Source: Enterobacter sp. RHBSTW-00994 (GTDB lineage Bacteria > Pseudomonadota > Gammaproteobacteria > Enterobacterales > Enterobacteriaceae). Taken from it: a stretch of DNA of 64,000 nucleotides. The notes under the pieces are model-generated. The model was not told the DNA's origin. It did no database searches and saw nothing but the letters and a program-made list of their open reading frames with translations. Shown piece by piece: positions 8,354 to 18,995 of the stretch. A program made the position numbers and the translations under genes. Where the stretch lies: positions 3,118,588-3,182,587 of the forward strand of contig NZ_CP056199.1 of assembly GCF_013782625.1 (NCBI RefSeq), written 5' to 3'. Position 1 is the first letter of the stretch. Every line of letters starts with the position of its first letter.

Positions 8354-8783
8354 TACCATTACCGTCCGTCCGTGGCAGGAAAGCGATCGTCCTTTCCTGC
8401 GCACGCTTTACCTGCATGCCCGACGTGAGGCATGGCCCTGGCTGGAAAGTGATGCATGGAAGCTCGAAGATTTCGACGAGGCAACACGCGACGAACAGAT
8501 CTGGGTTGCGCTTCAGGATGGCCACCGGGTAGGTTTTGCCTCAGTCTGGACGAACGATAACTTTCTGCACAATCTCTTTGTCGACCCACATTATCAGCAT
8601 CTTGGGGTGGGTCGTTTACTGCTGAAACAGGCGCAGAAAACATTCACCAGCACCGGCGCATTAAAATGTTTAGTCAGGAATGAACGGGCTGTGGCGTTTT
8701 ATCAGCATCATGGCTGGCACATTGAGGCTCGCGGTGATTCACCGGATGGAGCGTACTATTTGATGCATTATCGGCTGCGTTAA
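8304..8783 (+). CDS. GNAT family N-acetyltransferase
   Basis: An acetyl-CoA-dependent acetyltransferase fold: VRPWQESDRPFLRTLYLHAR (beta1-alpha1), a central VGFASVW strand, NLFVDPHYQHLGVGRLLL with the GVGRLL acetyl-CoA pyrophosphate loop, and a final RNERAVAFYQHHGWH motif. The substrate is unknown. The start is uncertain. ATG 8304 overlaps the RcnB-like gene by 50 nt and has a poor ribosome binding site. The best Shine-Dalgarno (GGAG, 8330-8333) points to ATC 8343, next to the upstream stop. The domain itself begins near TITVRPW (about 8355). A small GC-rich hairpin follows the stop. Confidence 0.85.
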   Translation: MAKFTKPITEISSITADTITVRPWQESDRPFLRTLYLHARREAWPWLESDAWKLEDFDEATRDEQIWVALQDGHRVGFASVWTNDNFLHNLFVDPHYQHLGVGRLLLKQAQKTFTSTGALKCLVRNERAVAFYQHHGWHIEARGDSPDGAYYLMHYRLR

Positions 8784-8784
8784 C

Positions 8785-8806
8785 TAGCCGGGTATTGTTA
8801 CCCGGC
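8785..8806. terminator. Hairpin between convergent GNAT gene and mrp
   Basis: AGCCGGGTA (8785 on) pairs with TACCCGGCT through a 4-nt loop. It sits between the convergent stop codons and lacks a U-run on either strand, so its efficiency as a terminator is uncertain. Confidence 0.5.
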
Positions 8807-8814
8807 TACAAGGG

Positions 8815-9924
8815 TTACACCGCGCGGAAGGCAATTTCACTCGGAATGACTTCGCCTTGCCAGTAAAGTTGCGCCGCAACACGCCCCGCCAGTTGACGAT
8901 ACATCTCAGCAAACTCGCTATCCGGACGACTCACCACCGTCGGTTTCCCGCTATCCAGATCTTCACGCAACGTAATGTGTAATGGCATCTGTCCAAGCAG
9001 TTGTGTGTGATACTGCGCAGCCAGCTTCTCCGCCCCACCGGTCCCAAAAATAGGCTCATGGTGTCCGCAATTGCTACAGATGTGCATACTCATATTCTCG
9101 ACAATACCGAGCACCGGTACGTCTACTTTCTCGAACATGACAATGCCTTTTTTGGCATCAATCAGCGCAATATCCTGCGGTGTTGTCACCACAACCGCGC
9201 CCGTCACCGGAATGTTCTGCGCCAGCGTCAACTGGATATCACCCGTACCCGGCGGCATATCCAGCACCAGATAATCGAGATCCGGCCACAGAGTTTCCTG
9301 CAACATTTGCAACAGCGCTTTGCTGGCCATCGGGCCACGCCATACCATGGCATTATCATCGGTCACGAGATAACCAATGGAGTTAGTTGCCAGGCCATGC
9401 GCCATGATCGGCGCCATGTGCGTGCCATCTGGTGACGTCGGACGCTGATTTTCCGCGCCCAGCATATTAGGAATCGATGGGCCGTAGATATCGGCATCCA
9501 GAATACCGACTTTCGCCCCTTCAGCGGCCAGCGCCAGCGCCAGATTTACCGCCGTAGAAGATTTACCCACCCCTCCCTTGCCTGAACTGATGGCAATGAT
9601 GTTTTTCACACCATTAACACCCGGCTGATTTTTCACCCGTTTCAGCGTAGCGATGCTGTGGGACAGCTTCCAGTCAATGGCTTTTGCCCCAGTGATACGG
9701 AGCAGATCTGCACTGCATTGCTCTTTCAACGTATCAAAGGCGCTGGCAAAAACGAACGGCATCTGCAGCTCGATATGCAACGTATCATCCAGCCACGCAA
9801 CGTGGTGCAGCGCTTTCAGCGTAGTGAGGTTGTGTTTCAGGGTTGGATGCTGAAAATTAGCCAGTATCCCGGCAACCATTGCTCGTAAGACTTCCGGTGA
9901 TTTGGCCTGGGATTGAGAACTCAT
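8815..9924 (-). CDS. mrp: Iron-sulfur cluster carrier protein Mrp (ApbC)
   Basis: A cytoplasmic P-loop ATPase that carries and transfers Fe-S clusters. The 369 residues match the E. coli length. An N-terminal MIP18-like domain (about 1-95) precedes the ATPase domain with the deviant Walker A SGKGGVGKSS (114-123), switch I ILDADIYGPSIP, and the Cys283-x-x-Cys286 pair that binds the bridging cluster. The gene is divergent from metG, the standard arrangement in Enterobacteriaceae. Confidence 0.96.
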   Translation of the reverse strand: MSSQSQAKSPEVLRAMVAGILANFQHPTLKHNLTTLKALHHVAWLDDTLHIELQMPFVFASAFDTLKEQCSADLLRITGAKAIDWKLSHSIATLKRVKNQPGVNGVKNIIAISSGKGGVGKSSTAVNLALALAAEGAKVGILDADIYGPSIPNMLGAENQRPTSPDGTHMAPIMAHGLATNSIGYLVTDDNAMVWRGPMASKALLQMLQETLWPDLDYLVLDMPPGTGDIQLTLAQNIPVTGAVVVTTPQDIALIDAKKGIVMFEKVDVPVLGIVENMSMHICSNCGHHEPIFGTGGAEKLAAQYHTQLLGQMPLHITLREDLDSGKPTVVSRPDSEFAEMYRQLAGRVAAQLYWQGEVIPSEIAFRAV

Positions 9925-10061
9925 CCCGACTCCTTTGTTCTTGTGAATAAGACCTTAGTTGAACAAGTTTACCTGAAAGGCCGTGGTTTGTGCTTACTTA
10001 ATAATGACCCTTTTGGTAATATCAAAAGCCCTTTTCACTGTTAAAAGAAGTAATGTCCACT

Positions 10062-12095
10062 ATGACTCAAGTCGCGAAGAAAATTCTGGTAACGTGCGCA
10101 CTGCCGTACGCCAACGGCTCAATCCACCTCGGCCACATGCTGGAGCATATCCAGGCTGATGTCTGGGTCCGTTACCAACGAATGCGCGGCCATCAGGTTA
10201 ACTTCATCTGTGCGGACGACGCCCATGGCACGCCGATTATGCTGAAAGCTCAGCAACTGGGTATTTCACCAGAACAGATGATTGCCGAAATGAGTCAGGA
10301 ACATCAGACTGATTTTGCAGGCTTTGACATCAGCTACGACAATTATCATTCCACGCACAGCGAGGAAAACCGTGAGCTGTCTGAGCTGATTTACACCCGC
10401 CTGAAAGAGAACGGTTTTATTAAAAACCGCACTATCTCTCAGTTGTACGATCCGGAAAAAGGCATGTTCCTGCCAGACCGTTTCGTGAAAGGCACGTGCC
10501 CGAAATGTAAGTCACCAGACCAGTACGGCGATAACTGCGAAGTGTGTGGTGCAACCTATAGCCCAACCGAGCTTATTGAACCGAAATCAGTCGTGTCGGG
10601 TGCTACTCCCGTCATGCGTGACTCTGAGCATTTCTTCTTTGACCTGCCATCTTTCAGCGAAATGCTACAGGCCTGGACCCGTAGCGGTGCATTGCAGGAG
10701 CAGGTTGCCAACAAAATGCAGGAGTGGTTCGAATCCGGTCTTCAGCAATGGGATATCTCCCGTGATGCGCCATACTTCGGTTTCGAAATTCCGAACGCGC
10801 CGGGCAAATATTTCTACGTCTGGCTGGATGCACCAATCGGTTACATGGGCTCCTTCAAGAATCTGTGCGACAAACGCGGCGATACCACCAGCTTTGACGA
10901 CTACTGGAAGAAAGATTCCGACGCGGAACTGTACCACTTCATCGGGAAAGATATCGTTTACTTCCACAGCCTGTTCTGGCCTGCAATGCTGGAAGGCAGC
11001 GGTTTCCGTAAGCCAACCAACCTCTTCGTTCATGGCTATGTCACGGTAAACGGCGCGAAGATGTCCAAATCTCGCGGAACGTTCATCAAAGCCAGCACCT
11101 GGCTGAATCACTTTGATGCTGACAGCCTGCGTTACTACTACACCGCGAAGCTCTCTTCTCGCATCGACGATATCGACCTGAATCTGGAAGATTTCGTACA
11201 GCGTGTGAATGCAGACATCGTGAACAAAGTGGTGAACCTGGCGTCCCGTAATGCCGGATTTATCGCGAAGCGTTTTGACGGCGTGATGGCCTCTGAACTG
11301 GCTGACCCGGTACTGTACAAAACCTTCACTGATGCAGCCACCACCATTGGCGAAGCGTGGGAAGCACGTGAGTTTGGTAAAGCGGTGCGCGAGATCATGG
11401 CGCTGGCAGACCTGGCTAACCGCTATGTGGATGAGCAAGCACCGTGGGTTGTCGCAAAACAGGAAGGCCGTGATGCTGACCTGCAGGCGATCTGCTCTAT
11501 GGGTATCAATCTGTTCCGTGTCCTGATGACGTACCTGAAGCCGGTTCTGCCAAATCTGGCTGAACGCGCTGAAGCATTCCTGAACACTGAACTGACCTGG
11601 GATGCCATCGCACAGCCTCTGCTCGGACACAAAGTGAATACGTTTAAAGCCCTGTACAACCGTATCGAGATGAAACAGGTTGAAGCGCTGGTGGAAGCGT
11701 CCAAAGAAGAAGTGAAGGCAGCCGCTGCACCGGTAACGGGGCCACTGGCTGACGATCCGATTCAGGAAACCATCACCTTTGATGATTTTGCCAAAGTTGA
11801 TCTGCGCGTGGCGCTGATTGAAAACGCGGAATTCGTTGAAGGCTCCGACAAACTGTTACGTTTGACACTGGATCTGGGTGGAGAGAAACGTAACGTCTTC
11901 TCCGGTATTCGTTCAGCCTATCCTGACCCGCAGGTACTGGTTGGCCGCCAGACGGTGATGGTCGCTAACCTTGCGCCACGCAAAATGCGCTTTGGTATCT
12001 CTGAAGGCATGGTCATGGCCGCAGGCCCTGGTGGGAAAGATATCTTCCTGTTAAGCCCTGATGAAGGCGCGAAGCCAGGCCAGCAGGTGAAATAA
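10062..12095 (+). CDS. metG: Methionyl-tRNA synthetase
   Basis: Charges tRNA-Met. The product is 677 residues from ATG 10062, as in E. coli; an ATG at 10053 would add three. Class I signatures are [14 protein letters not shown] (HIGH motif) near 12-25, a four-cysteine zinc knuckle CPKCK...CEVC near 146-162, and KMSKS near 333-337. The C-terminal tRNA-binding, OB-fold dimerisation domain starts around 575 ([26 protein letters not shown]). Divergent from mrp, followed by a strong bidirectional terminator. Confidence 0.98.
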   Translation: MTQVAKKILVTCALPYANGSIHLGHMLEHIQADVWVRYQRMRGHQVNFICADDAHGTPIMLKAQQLGISPEQMIAEMSQEHQTDFAGFDISYDNYHSTHSEENRELSELIYTRLKENGFIKNRTISQLYDPEKGMFLPDRFVKGTCPKCKSPDQYGDNCEVCGATYSPTELIEPKSVVSGATPVMRDSEHFFFDLPSFSEMLQAWTRSGALQEQVANKMQEWFESGLQQWDISRDAPYFGFEIPNAPGKYFYVWLDAPIGYMGSFKNLCDKRGDTTSFDDYWKKDSDAELYHFIGKDIVYFHSLFWPAMLEGSGFRKPTNLFVHGYVTVNGAKMSKSRGTFIKASTWLNHFDADSLRYYYTAKLSSRIDDIDLNLEDFVQRVNADIVNKVVNLASRNAGFIAKRFDGVMASELADPVLYKTFTDAATTIGEAWEAREFGKAVREIMALADLANRYVDEQAPWVVAKQEGRDADLQAICSMGINLFRVLMTYLKPVLPNLAERAEAFLNTELTWDAIAQPLLGHKVNTFKALYNRIEMKQVEALVEASKEEVKAAAAPVTGPLADDPIQETITFDDFAKVDLRVALIENAEFVEGSDKLLRLTLDLGGEKRNVFSGIRSAYPDPQVLVGRQTVMVANLAPRKMRFGISEGMVMAAGPGGKDIFLLSPDEGAKPGQQVK

Positions 12096-12096
12096 T

Positions 12097-12129
12097 AAAA
12101 AAAGCCGGAGATAATCTCCGGCTTTTTTT
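12097..12129. terminator. Bidirectional terminator metG / yehS
   Basis: AAAAAAAGCCGGAG pairs with CTCCGGCTTTTTTT around a 5-nt loop. It has an A-tract and a T-tract and so can terminate both metG and the convergent yehS, whose stop codon overlaps the T-run. Confidence 0.93.
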
Positions 12130-12598
12130 ATGGCTTAGGATGATGAACCCGGTGGGTCAATCCGCGCAGGAAATTACGCAAAAATTGGTCGCCACATTCG
12201 CGGTAATTTTTGTGGTCCGGCGCGCGCATCATGGCGGTAATTTCCGGCACTGACACGCGATACTTCTGTTCGGTCATGATCGCCACGATATCATCGGTTT
12301 TCAGGGAAAACGCGATACGCAGCTTTTTCAGCACTGTATTGTTGTTAACACGACGCTCAAGCGCCAGCTCAGGCGCAGATTCATCTCTGCCACGTTTCTC
12401 ATAAATAAGCCCATTCAGGAAACCTGACAGGATGATATCAGGACAACGAACAAACCCGTCCTCATCCTCTTTTGTCATCCAGGTATCAAACCCGGCAGAC
12501 GTTGATTCCATGTCGGCAAGCGCCAGAATGCGCACCAGATCGTTATTGTTTGCTTTCAGGGTGTAGCGCAGGCTACGGAGAATGTCATTACTTAGCAT
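12128..12598 (-). CDS. yehS: DUF1456 family protein YehS
   Basis: 156 residues from ATG 12598, which follows an AAAGG-type ribosome binding site; an upstream in-frame ATG at 12625 is not needed. Two related helical repeats, each with a LRYxLKxxxxDLVRIL-like or LRIAFSLKTDDIVAIM core, are typical of DUF1456. No biochemical function is known to me. It lies between metG and btsSR as in E. coli. Confidence 0.92.
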   Translation of the reverse strand: MLSNDILRSLRYTLKANNNDLVRILALADMESTSAGFDTWMTKEDEDGFVRCPDIILSGFLNGLIYEKRGRDESAPELALERRVNNNTVLKKLRIAFSLKTDDIVAIMTEQKYRVSVPEITAMMRAPDHKNYRECGDQFLRNFLRGLTHRVHHPKP

Positions 12599-12645
12599 GA
12601 GTGCCTTTAACTGTCGGTGATGCAATGACGCGCAGTGTACCAGTT

Positions 12646-13365
12646 TTACAGCCCAATCGCCTCTTTCAAACTTTTCAGATATCGGCGGCTCACGGGGACA
12701 GTTTGCCCGGCGCGAAGCACTAGCTCGGCCTGACCGTTATCTTCAAGGCGAATCTCTTTAAGATGAGCCATGTTCACCAGATACTGTCGATGGCAGCGGA
12801 TCAACGGCGTACGACTTTCCAGTGTGCGCAACGTCAGTTCCGTAAAGCCTTCGTTACCTTCAGCACTGGTAACATACACGCCACTCATGCGGCTGCTGAC
12901 AAAAGCAACGTCGTCCATTTGCAGAAGATAAATGCGGCTATGACCCGTACAGGGGATAAATTTGAGCGGCTGCTGGTGCTCAGGCAGAAGCGTCACATCC
13001 TGCACGGCACGCTCCTGGCGTAAACGACTCAGCGTCTTTTCAAGCCGTTTTTCTTCAATCGGTTTAAGCAGATAATCAAAAGCATGTTCTTCAAAAGCCT
13101 TCACTGCATATTCATCGAAGGCCGTCAGAAACACAATGTACGGTCGATGTTCAGGATCAAGCATTCCAACCATTTCCAGGCCACTGATTCGCGGCATCTG
13201 GATGTCGAGAAACAGGACATCCGGGCGCAGTTTGTGAACGGCTCCAATCGCTTCAATGGCATTTGCACATTCGCCCACCACGTCGATATCGCTGTGCTCC
13301 TGCAACAGCACACGCAGATTTTCCCGTGCTAACGGCTCGTCATCAACAATCAGCACTCTCAGCAT
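12646..13365 (-). CDS. btsR: Response regulator BtsR (YehT), LytTR type
   Basis: 239 residues. The receiver domain (about 1-120) has acidic Asp8 and Asp9, the phospho-acceptor Asp54 in LFLDIQMP, and the conserved Lys in YLLKPI. The C-terminal LytTR DNA-binding domain is about 137-238. With BtsS it forms the high-affinity pyruvate-sensing system of E. coli, which activates the pyruvate transporter gene btsT; btsT is not in the window. The start overlaps the end of btsS by 7 nt, so translation is coupled. Confidence 0.96.
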   Translation of the reverse strand: MLRVLIVDDEPLARENLRVLLQEHSDIDVVGECANAIEAIGAVHKLRPDVLFLDIQMPRISGLEMVGMLDPEHRPYIVFLTAFDEYAVKAFEEHAFDYLLKPIEEKRLEKTLSRLRQERAVQDVTLLPEHQQPLKFIPCTGHSRIYLLQMDDVAFVSSRMSGVYVTSAEGNEGFTELTLRTLESRTPLIRCHRQYLVNMAHLKEIRLEDNGQAELVLRAGQTVPVSRRYLKSLKEAIGL

Positions 13366-15044
13366 GCATCTTCCTCCAGCGGCAATCGTAACGTAATACG
13401 GGTAAATCTGTCCGGTTCACAGGCCACGGAAATCCCACAACCGTCGCCAAAGTGGGCTCGAAGGCGTTTATCCACCAGGCTCATGCCCAATCCTCCAGAC
13501 GTCGTCGGCTGGTACAACCCGGCATTGTCTTCAATATCGAGGACCAGATAGTGGTTAAAACGACTGGCAGAAAGGCTGATCACCCCAGTGCCCAACAATT
13601 GAGACGTACCATGCTTAATGGCGTTTTCCACAATCGGTTGCAAGGTAAATGCCGGAAGATGTTGTGACGCTAACTCATCCGGAATGAATAGCGATACCTG
13701 CAAACGCGACTGAAAACGGGCCTTCTCGATTTGGAGATAGGCATTCACATGTTCAATTTCATCGGCCAGGGTAACAATTTCCGATGGACGCTTCAGGTTC
13801 TTGCGGAAAAATGTCGACAAAAACTGGACTAACTGCGCGGCCTGATCGCTGTCACGGCGAATCACCGCTTTAAGCGTGTTCAGCGCATTAAACAAGAAAT
13901 GTGGGTTCACCTGTGCATGCAGCAACTTAATCTCTGATTGGGTTAAAAGCGCTTTTTGCCGCTCATATTGTCCTGCCAGAATTTGCGCCGACAAAAGTTG
14001 CGCAATCCCCTCGCCTAACGTGCGATTGATAGAACTGAACAGACGGTTTTTCGCCTCGTAAAGCTTAATGGTCCCCATCACCCGATTGTTTTCTCCTCGC
14101 AGCGGGATCACCAGTGTCGAGCCCAGCTTACACTGTGGATGCAACGAACAACGGTATGGCACTTCGTTACCATCGGCATAGACTACCTCGCCAGTTTCGA
14201 TAGCGCGAAGCGTATAAGAGGACGAAATTGGTCTACCTGGCAGGTGATGGTCATCCCCGGTTCCGGTAAACGCCAGTAGCTTTTCCCGATCGGTTATCGC
14301 GACTGCGCCAATATCCAGCTCCTTATAGAGAACCTGAGCTACCTTCATGCTGTTTTCTTCGTTAAACCCCTGTCGCAAAATACCTTCCGTCGATGCTGCC
14401 ACCTTTAACGCCGTCGCAGAAAACGCCGAGGTGTATTTCTCAAACATCGCACGCTTATCAAGCAGAATACGCATGAAGAGTGCCGCCCCCACGGTGTTCG
14501 TCACCATCATCGGCGCGGCAATGCTGTTGACCAGATGCAGCGCATCTTCATAGGGACGCGCAATCAGCAGGATAATCAGCATTTGCACCAACTCGGCAAC
14601 AAAGGTAATTGCACCAGCTGTAATCGGGCTAAACACCTTATCCGTTCGGCCACGTTTGATCATATAACTGTGTACAAGACCGCCCAGCAGCCCTTCAACA
14701 ATCGTCGAGATCATGCAGCTCAGCGCTGTCATGCCCCCCATAGAATAACGGTGAAGTCCGCCCGTTAACCCCACGAGCCCACCGACTACGGGACCGCCGA
14801 GCAGACCGCCCATCACCGCACCGATCGCACGCGTATTGGCAATCGAATCTTCGATGTGGAGACCAAACCAGGTCCCCATGATGCAGAAAATGGAAAAAAC
14901 GACGTAACAGAGAAACTTGTGCGGCAGACGTACGGTGACTTGCATCAGCGGGATGAACAGACGCGTTTTACTCATCAGCCATGCGATGACCAGAAATACA
15001 CACATCTGCTGGAGCAGCAACAACACCAGGTTAAACTCGTACAT
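13359..15044 (-). CDS. btsS: Sensor histidine kinase BtsS (YehU)
   Basis: 561 residues from ATG 15044, matching E. coli; a GTG at 15050 adds two. The first ~200 residues form a multi-span 5TM-5TMR_LYT membrane sensor (e.g. [32 protein letters not shown]). A GAF-like domain follows (about 215-350, [15 protein letters not shown]), then a HisKA_7TM/LytS-type kinase with [16 protein letters not shown] carrying the phospho-histidine, N-box IVENAIKHG and [12 protein letters not shown]. It senses extracellular pyruvate in E. coli. Operon with btsR. Confidence 0.96.
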   Translation of the reverse strand: MYEFNLVLLLLQQMCVFLVIAWLMSKTRLFIPLMQVTVRLPHKFLCYVVFSIFCIMGTWFGLHIEDSIANTRAIGAVMGGLLGGPVVGGLVGLTGGLHRYSMGGMTALSCMISTIVEGLLGGLVHSYMIKRGRTDKVFSPITAGAITFVAELVQMLIILLIARPYEDALHLVNSIAAPMMVTNTVGAALFMRILLDKRAMFEKYTSAFSATALKVAASTEGILRQGFNEENSMKVAQVLYKELDIGAVAITDREKLLAFTGTGDDHHLPGRPISSSYTLRAIETGEVVYADGNEVPYRCSLHPQCKLGSTLVIPLRGENNRVMGTIKLYEAKNRLFSSINRTLGEGIAQLLSAQILAGQYERQKALLTQSEIKLLHAQVNPHFLFNALNTLKAVIRRDSDQAAQLVQFLSTFFRKNLKRPSEIVTLADEIEHVNAYLQIEKARFQSRLQVSLFIPDELASQHLPAFTLQPIVENAIKHGTSQLLGTGVISLSASRFNHYLVLDIEDNAGLYQPTTSGGLGMSLVDKRLRAHFGDGCGISVACEPDRFTRITLRLPLEEDAC

Positions 15045-15114
15045 ACCCACAAACCGCGCGTTTCAAAAACGCGTAACATACACTGATGTGGTTTAACTTT
15101 CTTTGAAGCACACC

Positions 15115-15152
15115 AAAAAAGGTGTAAACCGTGTTCGCAATCACACCTTTTT
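15115..15152. promoter_or_regulatory. Terminator-like hairpin in the btsS-mlrA divergent region
   Basis: AAAAAAGGTGT (15115-15125) pairs with ACACCTTTTT (15143-15152) across a 17-nt loop. It lies between divergent genes, about 110 nt before the mlrA ATG, where a plain terminator would not be expected. It may act as a leader attenuator. Confidence 0.45.
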
Positions 15153-15262
15153 CAGAAAATAACCTGAGCGTCGCATTATTTGTTCAAAATTCGGGCAATT
15201 CTTCCTGGTTCGCCAAACTGGGTCTACAGTTAAGCTGGGGACGCGCAAGCCAGGGGGCGAAT

Positions 15263-16003
15263 ATGGCGCTTTACACGATAGGTGAAGTGGCACTCCTTTG
15301 TGATATCAATCCCGTGACGCTACGAGCATGGCAGCGACGGTATGGATTACTCAAACCGCAGCGAACAGACGGTGGTCATCGTCTTTTCAACGATGCTGAT
15401 ATTGAGCGGATCCGTGAGATCAAAAGTTGGATCGATAACGGTGTCCAGGTCGGTAAAGTGAAATCATTGCTCAGCCAGGACGATCCTGATACGCAACATA
15501 TCTGGCGCGAACAACAGGAAACACTGCTGCGTCTCCTGCAGGCAGGTAACCTGCAGCGCCTGCGTGCGTGGATAAAAGAGCAAGGCCGCGACTATCCCGC
15601 GCAAACGTTAATCTCCCGTCTGTTCATTCCCTTACGCCGCCGTCTTCAGTGCCAGCAGCCGACGCTACAGGCACTGCTCAGTATGCTTGACGGCGTTCTC
15701 ATTAATTACATTTCTGTATGTCTTGCATCAGCAAGAAATAAGAATAATAAAGATGCGCTGGTCGTCGGGTGGAATGTGCATGACACCACCCGTTTGTGGC
15801 TTGAAGCATGGATTGCCACACAGCAGGGCTGGCGCGTCGATGTGCTGGCACATTCATTAGCGCAATTACGCCCGGAGTTGTTCGATGGGCAGACATTGCT
15901 GGTCTGGTGCGGTGAAGTCCCAAGCGCAGCGCAGCAGCAACTGCTTACAGAATGGCGTGAACACGGTTATCCGGTTTACGCACTTGGGCCTAACGAGCCG
16001 TAA
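15263..16003 (+). CDS. mlrA: MerR-type regulator MlrA (curli/biofilm activator)
   Basis: 246 residues from ATG 15263, preceded by AGGGGGCG; the open frame back to 15131 is not part of the family. The N-terminus is a MerR winged helix (YTIGEVALLCDINPVTLRAWQRRYGLLKPQRTDGGHRLF). The C-terminal domain (about 75-246) resembles cobalamin-binding-like folds but lacks the cobalamin histidine motif. In E. coli and Salmonella MlrA activates csgD. Divergent from btsSR as in E. coli. Confidence 0.95.
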   Translation: MALYTIGEVALLCDINPVTLRAWQRRYGLLKPQRTDGGHRLFNDADIERIREIKSWIDNGVQVGKVKSLLSQDDPDTQHIWREQQETLLRLLQAGNLQRLRAWIKEQGRDYPAQTLISRLFIPLRRRLQCQQPTLQALLSMLDGVLINYISVCLASARNKNNKDALVVGWNVHDTTRLWLEAWIATQQGWRVDVLAHSLAQLRPELFDGQTLLVWCGEVPSAAQQQLLTEWREHGYPVYALGPNEP

Positions 16004-16073
16004 CGGCATTTAATGGTTCATTAACAGCTACGCTTCACCGTATAATTGCTTCGTTAACAACAGGAGCACATGT

Positions 16074-16187
16074 ATGAAGGCAACCAAACTGGCCGTAATC
16101 ACTCTTTTCGTCCTCATGGCCGTTAGCGGTATCGGTGGCGTTATGCTGGCTGGATACTCGTTTATTGTTCGTGGCGGTGTCGGTTGA
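16074..16187 (+). CDS. yohO: Small membrane protein YohO
   Basis: A 37-residue ORF with AGGAG at 16062-16066 and ATG at 16074. The product ([18 protein letters not shown], then [15 protein letters not shown]) is one hydrophobic span and resembles E. coli YohO, which sits at the same place between mlrA and yehW. The last 26 nt overlap the 3' end of yehW on the opposite strand. Function unknown. Confidence 0.88.
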   Translation: MKATKLAVITLFVLMAVSGIGGVMLAGYSFIVRGGVG

Positions 16188-16899
16188 GATAACTCGCCAG
16201 GCGCTCAAACCCCCGATCGACCACAATCGCTGCCAGTGCAACCAGTACCGCCCCCTGCACAATATAGGCCGTATTGAATCCGCTTAACCCGATAATTATG
16301 GGTGTGCCAAGCGTATTTGCACCAACCGTTGACGCGATGGTCGCCGTCCCTATGTTGATAATCACAGACGTGCGAATTCCGGCGATAATAACCGGTGCGG
16401 CAAGCGGCAGTTCAACATGGCGAAAACGCTGCCAGCCACTCATTCCCATCCCCTCAGCCACGCTCATCACCGAGGCAGGAACCGCCGCTATTCCGGCCAG
16501 CGTGCCTTGTAAAATAGGCAGCACGCCATACAAAATAAGTGCAATGATTGCCGGCGTCTGACCAAAACCAATGACCGGAACCGCGATGGCCAGAACCGCC
16601 ACGGGTGGAAAGGTCTGGCCGATGGCGGCAATGGTTTCGACCAGTGGACGAAACTCTCTGCCTGAGGGGCGCGTCACTGCAACGCCTGCCCCCACCCCTA
16701 ATACAATGGCTGTAACACTTGAAACCGCCACCAGCCAGAAATGTGCCAGCGTCAGATTGATAAAACTCTCCTGTTGATAAACCGGTCGCGGCAGCCCCGG
16801 AAAAAGCGCGCTAAAAAGACCAGCGCTATGCGGCATCAGAAATAATAGCGCCACAAACAGCGCCACCAGCCAAACCAGCGGTTCACGCATCCACTTCAT
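16162..16899 (-). CDS. yehW: Glycine-betaine-type ABC transporter permease YehW
   Basis: 245 residues with about six membrane spans. The ABC permease EAA-like loop is [37 protein letters not shown]. It belongs to the OpuC/ProW family and forms the inner-membrane channel with YehY; YehX is the ATPase and OsmF (YehZ) the binding protein. Its start overlaps yehX by 17 nt, so it is the last gene of osmF-yehYXW. Confidence 0.95.
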   Translation of the reverse strand: MKWMREPLVWLVALFVALLFLMPHSAGLFSALFPGLPRPVYQQESFINLTLAHFWLVAVSSVTAIVLGVGAGVAVTRPSGREFRPLVETIAAIGQTFPPVAVLAIAVPVIGFGQTPAIIALILYGVLPILQGTLAGIAAVPASVMSVAEGMGMSGWQRFRHVELPLAAPVIIAGIRTSVIINIGTATIASTVGANTLGTPIIIGLSGFNTAYIVQGAVLVALAAIVVDRGFERLASYLNRHRHEQ

Positions 16900-17833
16900 G
16901 GCCGACCTCCCCTGTCAGCAGATCACGAAAATGGAGCGCACCACACACACTGCCCAGTGCATCCACAACGGGCAGAACATCACATTGCCGAGCGACAAAC
17001 GCGGATAATGCATCGCGCAGGCTCATCTGTACCTGCAAGGGTTCGCCATCGATATGCACTCCCGGGGGTCGCAAGTAATCACCTACGGTGCGCAGCGAAA
17101 GTAACCTGACCCCCAATTCACTGCGGCCAAAAAAATCACGCACAAAATCGGTTGCAGGTTGGGTTAAAAGCGTCAGCGGCGCTCCCTGCTGTATCACTTC
17201 ACCGTTATCCATCAGGATCAGTCGATCGCCAAGCCGCAGTGCCTCATCAATATCGTGCGTAACCAGAATGATCGTCCGCCCAAGGATCCGGTGAATGCGC
17301 GTCATCTCGGCCTGTAACGCACTCCGTGTCACCGGGTCCAGCGCGCCAAAAGGTTCATCCATCAGCAACACCTGCGGGTTCGCTGCAAGTGCTCGCGCCA
17401 CGCCCACACGCTGTTGCTGCCCACCAGAAAGCTGATGTGGATAGCGATCGCGCAAAGCCGGTTCTAACCCCAGCAGTGCCATCAGCTCATCAACACGTTC
17501 GGCAATTTTCTGCCGTGTCCATTTTTCCAGTTGCGGTACGGTGGCGATGTTTTGCGCGACCGTCCAGTGAGGGAACAAGCCGATAGACTGAATGGCGTAG
17601 CCCATGCGACGACGTAACTCCAGCGCGGGCACACTGCGGATCTCTTCCCCTGCAAAGCGGATGAGTCCGCTGTCATGCTCAATGAGCCGGTTGATCATCT
17701 TAAGCGTGGTTGATTTTCCCGATCCCGATGTCCCAATCAGGACAGAAAACGCCCCTTCCTCAAAATGCAGGTTCAGATGGCTCACCGCCGGACGGCCAGC
17801 AAAGTGTTTGCTGACATCATGAAATTCAATCAT
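16883..17833 (-). CDS. yehX: ABC transporter ATP-binding protein YehX
   Basis: 316 residues from ATG 17833, which follows GGGGAGAGG; the frame is open to 17887 but the extension lies inside yehY. Walker [10 protein letters not shown], signature [15 protein letters not shown], Walker B VLLMDEP and the switch His (VTHDIDEAL) are all present. A C-terminal CBS-like segment (about 240-310, [24 protein letters not shown]) is typical of the OpuA/YehX group, where it may sense ionic strength. Overlaps yehY by 8 nt. Confidence 0.95.
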   Translation of the reverse strand: MIEFHDVSKHFAGRPAVSHLNLHFEEGAFSVLIGTSGSGKSTTLKMINRLIEHDSGLIRFAGEEIRSVPALELRRRMGYAIQSIGLFPHWTVAQNIATVPQLEKWTRQKIAERVDELMALLGLEPALRDRYPHQLSGGQQQRVGVARALAANPQVLLMDEPFGALDPVTRSALQAEMTRIHRILGRTIILVTHDIDEALRLGDRLILMDNGEVIQQGAPLTLLTQPATDFVRDFFGRSELGVRLLSLRTVGDYLRPPGVHIDGEPLQVQMSLRDALSAFVARQCDVLPVVDALGSVCGALHFRDLLTGEVGHEVDA

Positions 17834-18983
17834 TGCCTCTCCCCTTGAGCAACGCGAGCCACAAGGCAAACAGCGCATCCACCACAACAGCCAGTGTAAC
17901 GGTTGGAATAACGCCCAGCAGCACCAGATCCAGTGCGCTACTCAGCAGCCCCTGAAATACCAGGGCGCCAAACCCACCCGCACCGATTAACGCTGCGATT
18001 ACCGCCATACCCACCGTCTGGACGGTCACTACCCGCAAGCTACGAAGCAGTAATGGCAACGCAATCGGGAGCTGCACTTGCCAAAAACACTGGCGGGTAC
18101 TCATCCCCATTGCCTGCGCGCTTTCCAGTACATCCGGTGACACCTGGCTCAACCCAGCGACAACCCCACGCACCAACGGTAATAGCGCATAAAGCACCAG
18201 TGCAATAAGGGCTGGCATAAGCCCCGTCCCGCCCATACCCAAAGATGCCAGTACCGGAAACGCCTTCACCAGCCCCGCCAGAGGCGCAATTAACACACCA
18301 AACAGGGCAACAGAAGGAATAGTCTGGATAACGTTCAAAATGGCAAACACGGTTCCCTGACGTCCAGGATGACGATAACAGCCGATGCCCAGCGGCAAAC
18401 CCATCAATAATGCCGGGAACAGCGTGCCCAGCAGCAGTGTCAGATGTTGCACCAGCGCATCATTAAATACCTCCTGGCGGTTGGCATACTCCTTTAACAG
18501 CGACAGCTGGTTCAGTTCACCGCTAAACAGCAGCAGCAATGGAAAACACCAGACTTGTGCATTCAGCACCCAACGCCAAACTGACTGTGCTGTTAGCCGC
18601 CGAATGACATCACTGCAGACAAGCAGGCATAACGCCATCCACAGCCACAACCCACTGCCGACGGAGGTCCTCGCAAGTGGACTTTCAACGGTGCTCAGAT
18701 GTGTCGCCGCAAGTCCGGCCCCCCAAACCAGCACAGCAAACACCCCTTCACCGATGAAAAGCGTCAGCCACTGCGCCATACGCCCAGGACATAGGGATAA
18801 ACCGATGAAAACCCCCAGCACCACAAGCAGGAATCCCGGGGGGAACGACCAGATCTGCCAGATCGCCCGCCCTTCGCCCGACACCAGGCGATTAGGCGCG
18901 ACATTGACAAACGGCAATGTAACGGCTGCGGCAGCAATACACGCCAGAAGCAGCAGTACGCGGTTATGACATTTTATTGGCAC
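17826..18983 (-). CDS. yehY: ABC transporter permease YehY
   Basis: 385 residues. An N-terminal region of several hydrophobic segments (about 1-150) precedes the ABC permease domain with [13 protein letters not shown] and the coupling loop [30 protein letters not shown]. Second permease of the YehWXYZ system. It follows osmF by 12 nt in the same operon. Confidence 0.95.
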   Translation of the reverse strand: MPIKCHNRVLLLLACIAAAAVTLPFVNVAPNRLVSGEGRAIWQIWSFPPGFLLVVLGVFIGLSLCPGRMAQWLTLFIGEGVFAVLVWGAGLAATHLSTVESPLARTSVGSGLWLWMALCLLVCSDVIRRLTAQSVWRWVLNAQVWCFPLLLLFSGELNQLSLLKEYANRQEVFNDALVQHLTLLLGTLFPALLMGLPLGIGCYRHPGRQGTVFAILNVIQTIPSVALFGVLIAPLAGLVKAFPVLASLGMGGTGLMPALIALVLYALLPLVRGVVAGLSQVSPDVLESAQAMGMSTRQCFWQVQLPIALPLLLRSLRVVTVQTVGMAVIAALIGAGGFGALVFQGLLSSALDLVLLGVIPTVTLAVVVDALFALWLALLKGRGND

Positions 18984-18995
18984 AGACCTGTCCTG

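Noticed and set aside
10665..11630. 321-codon antisense ORF in metG
   Set aside because: It mirrors the metG codon pattern and has no start signal or recognisable domain.
15131..15262. N-terminal extension of mlrA by 44 residues
   Set aside because: The extension lies in the terminator-like leader, is not MerR-like, and ATG 15263 has the better ribosome binding site.
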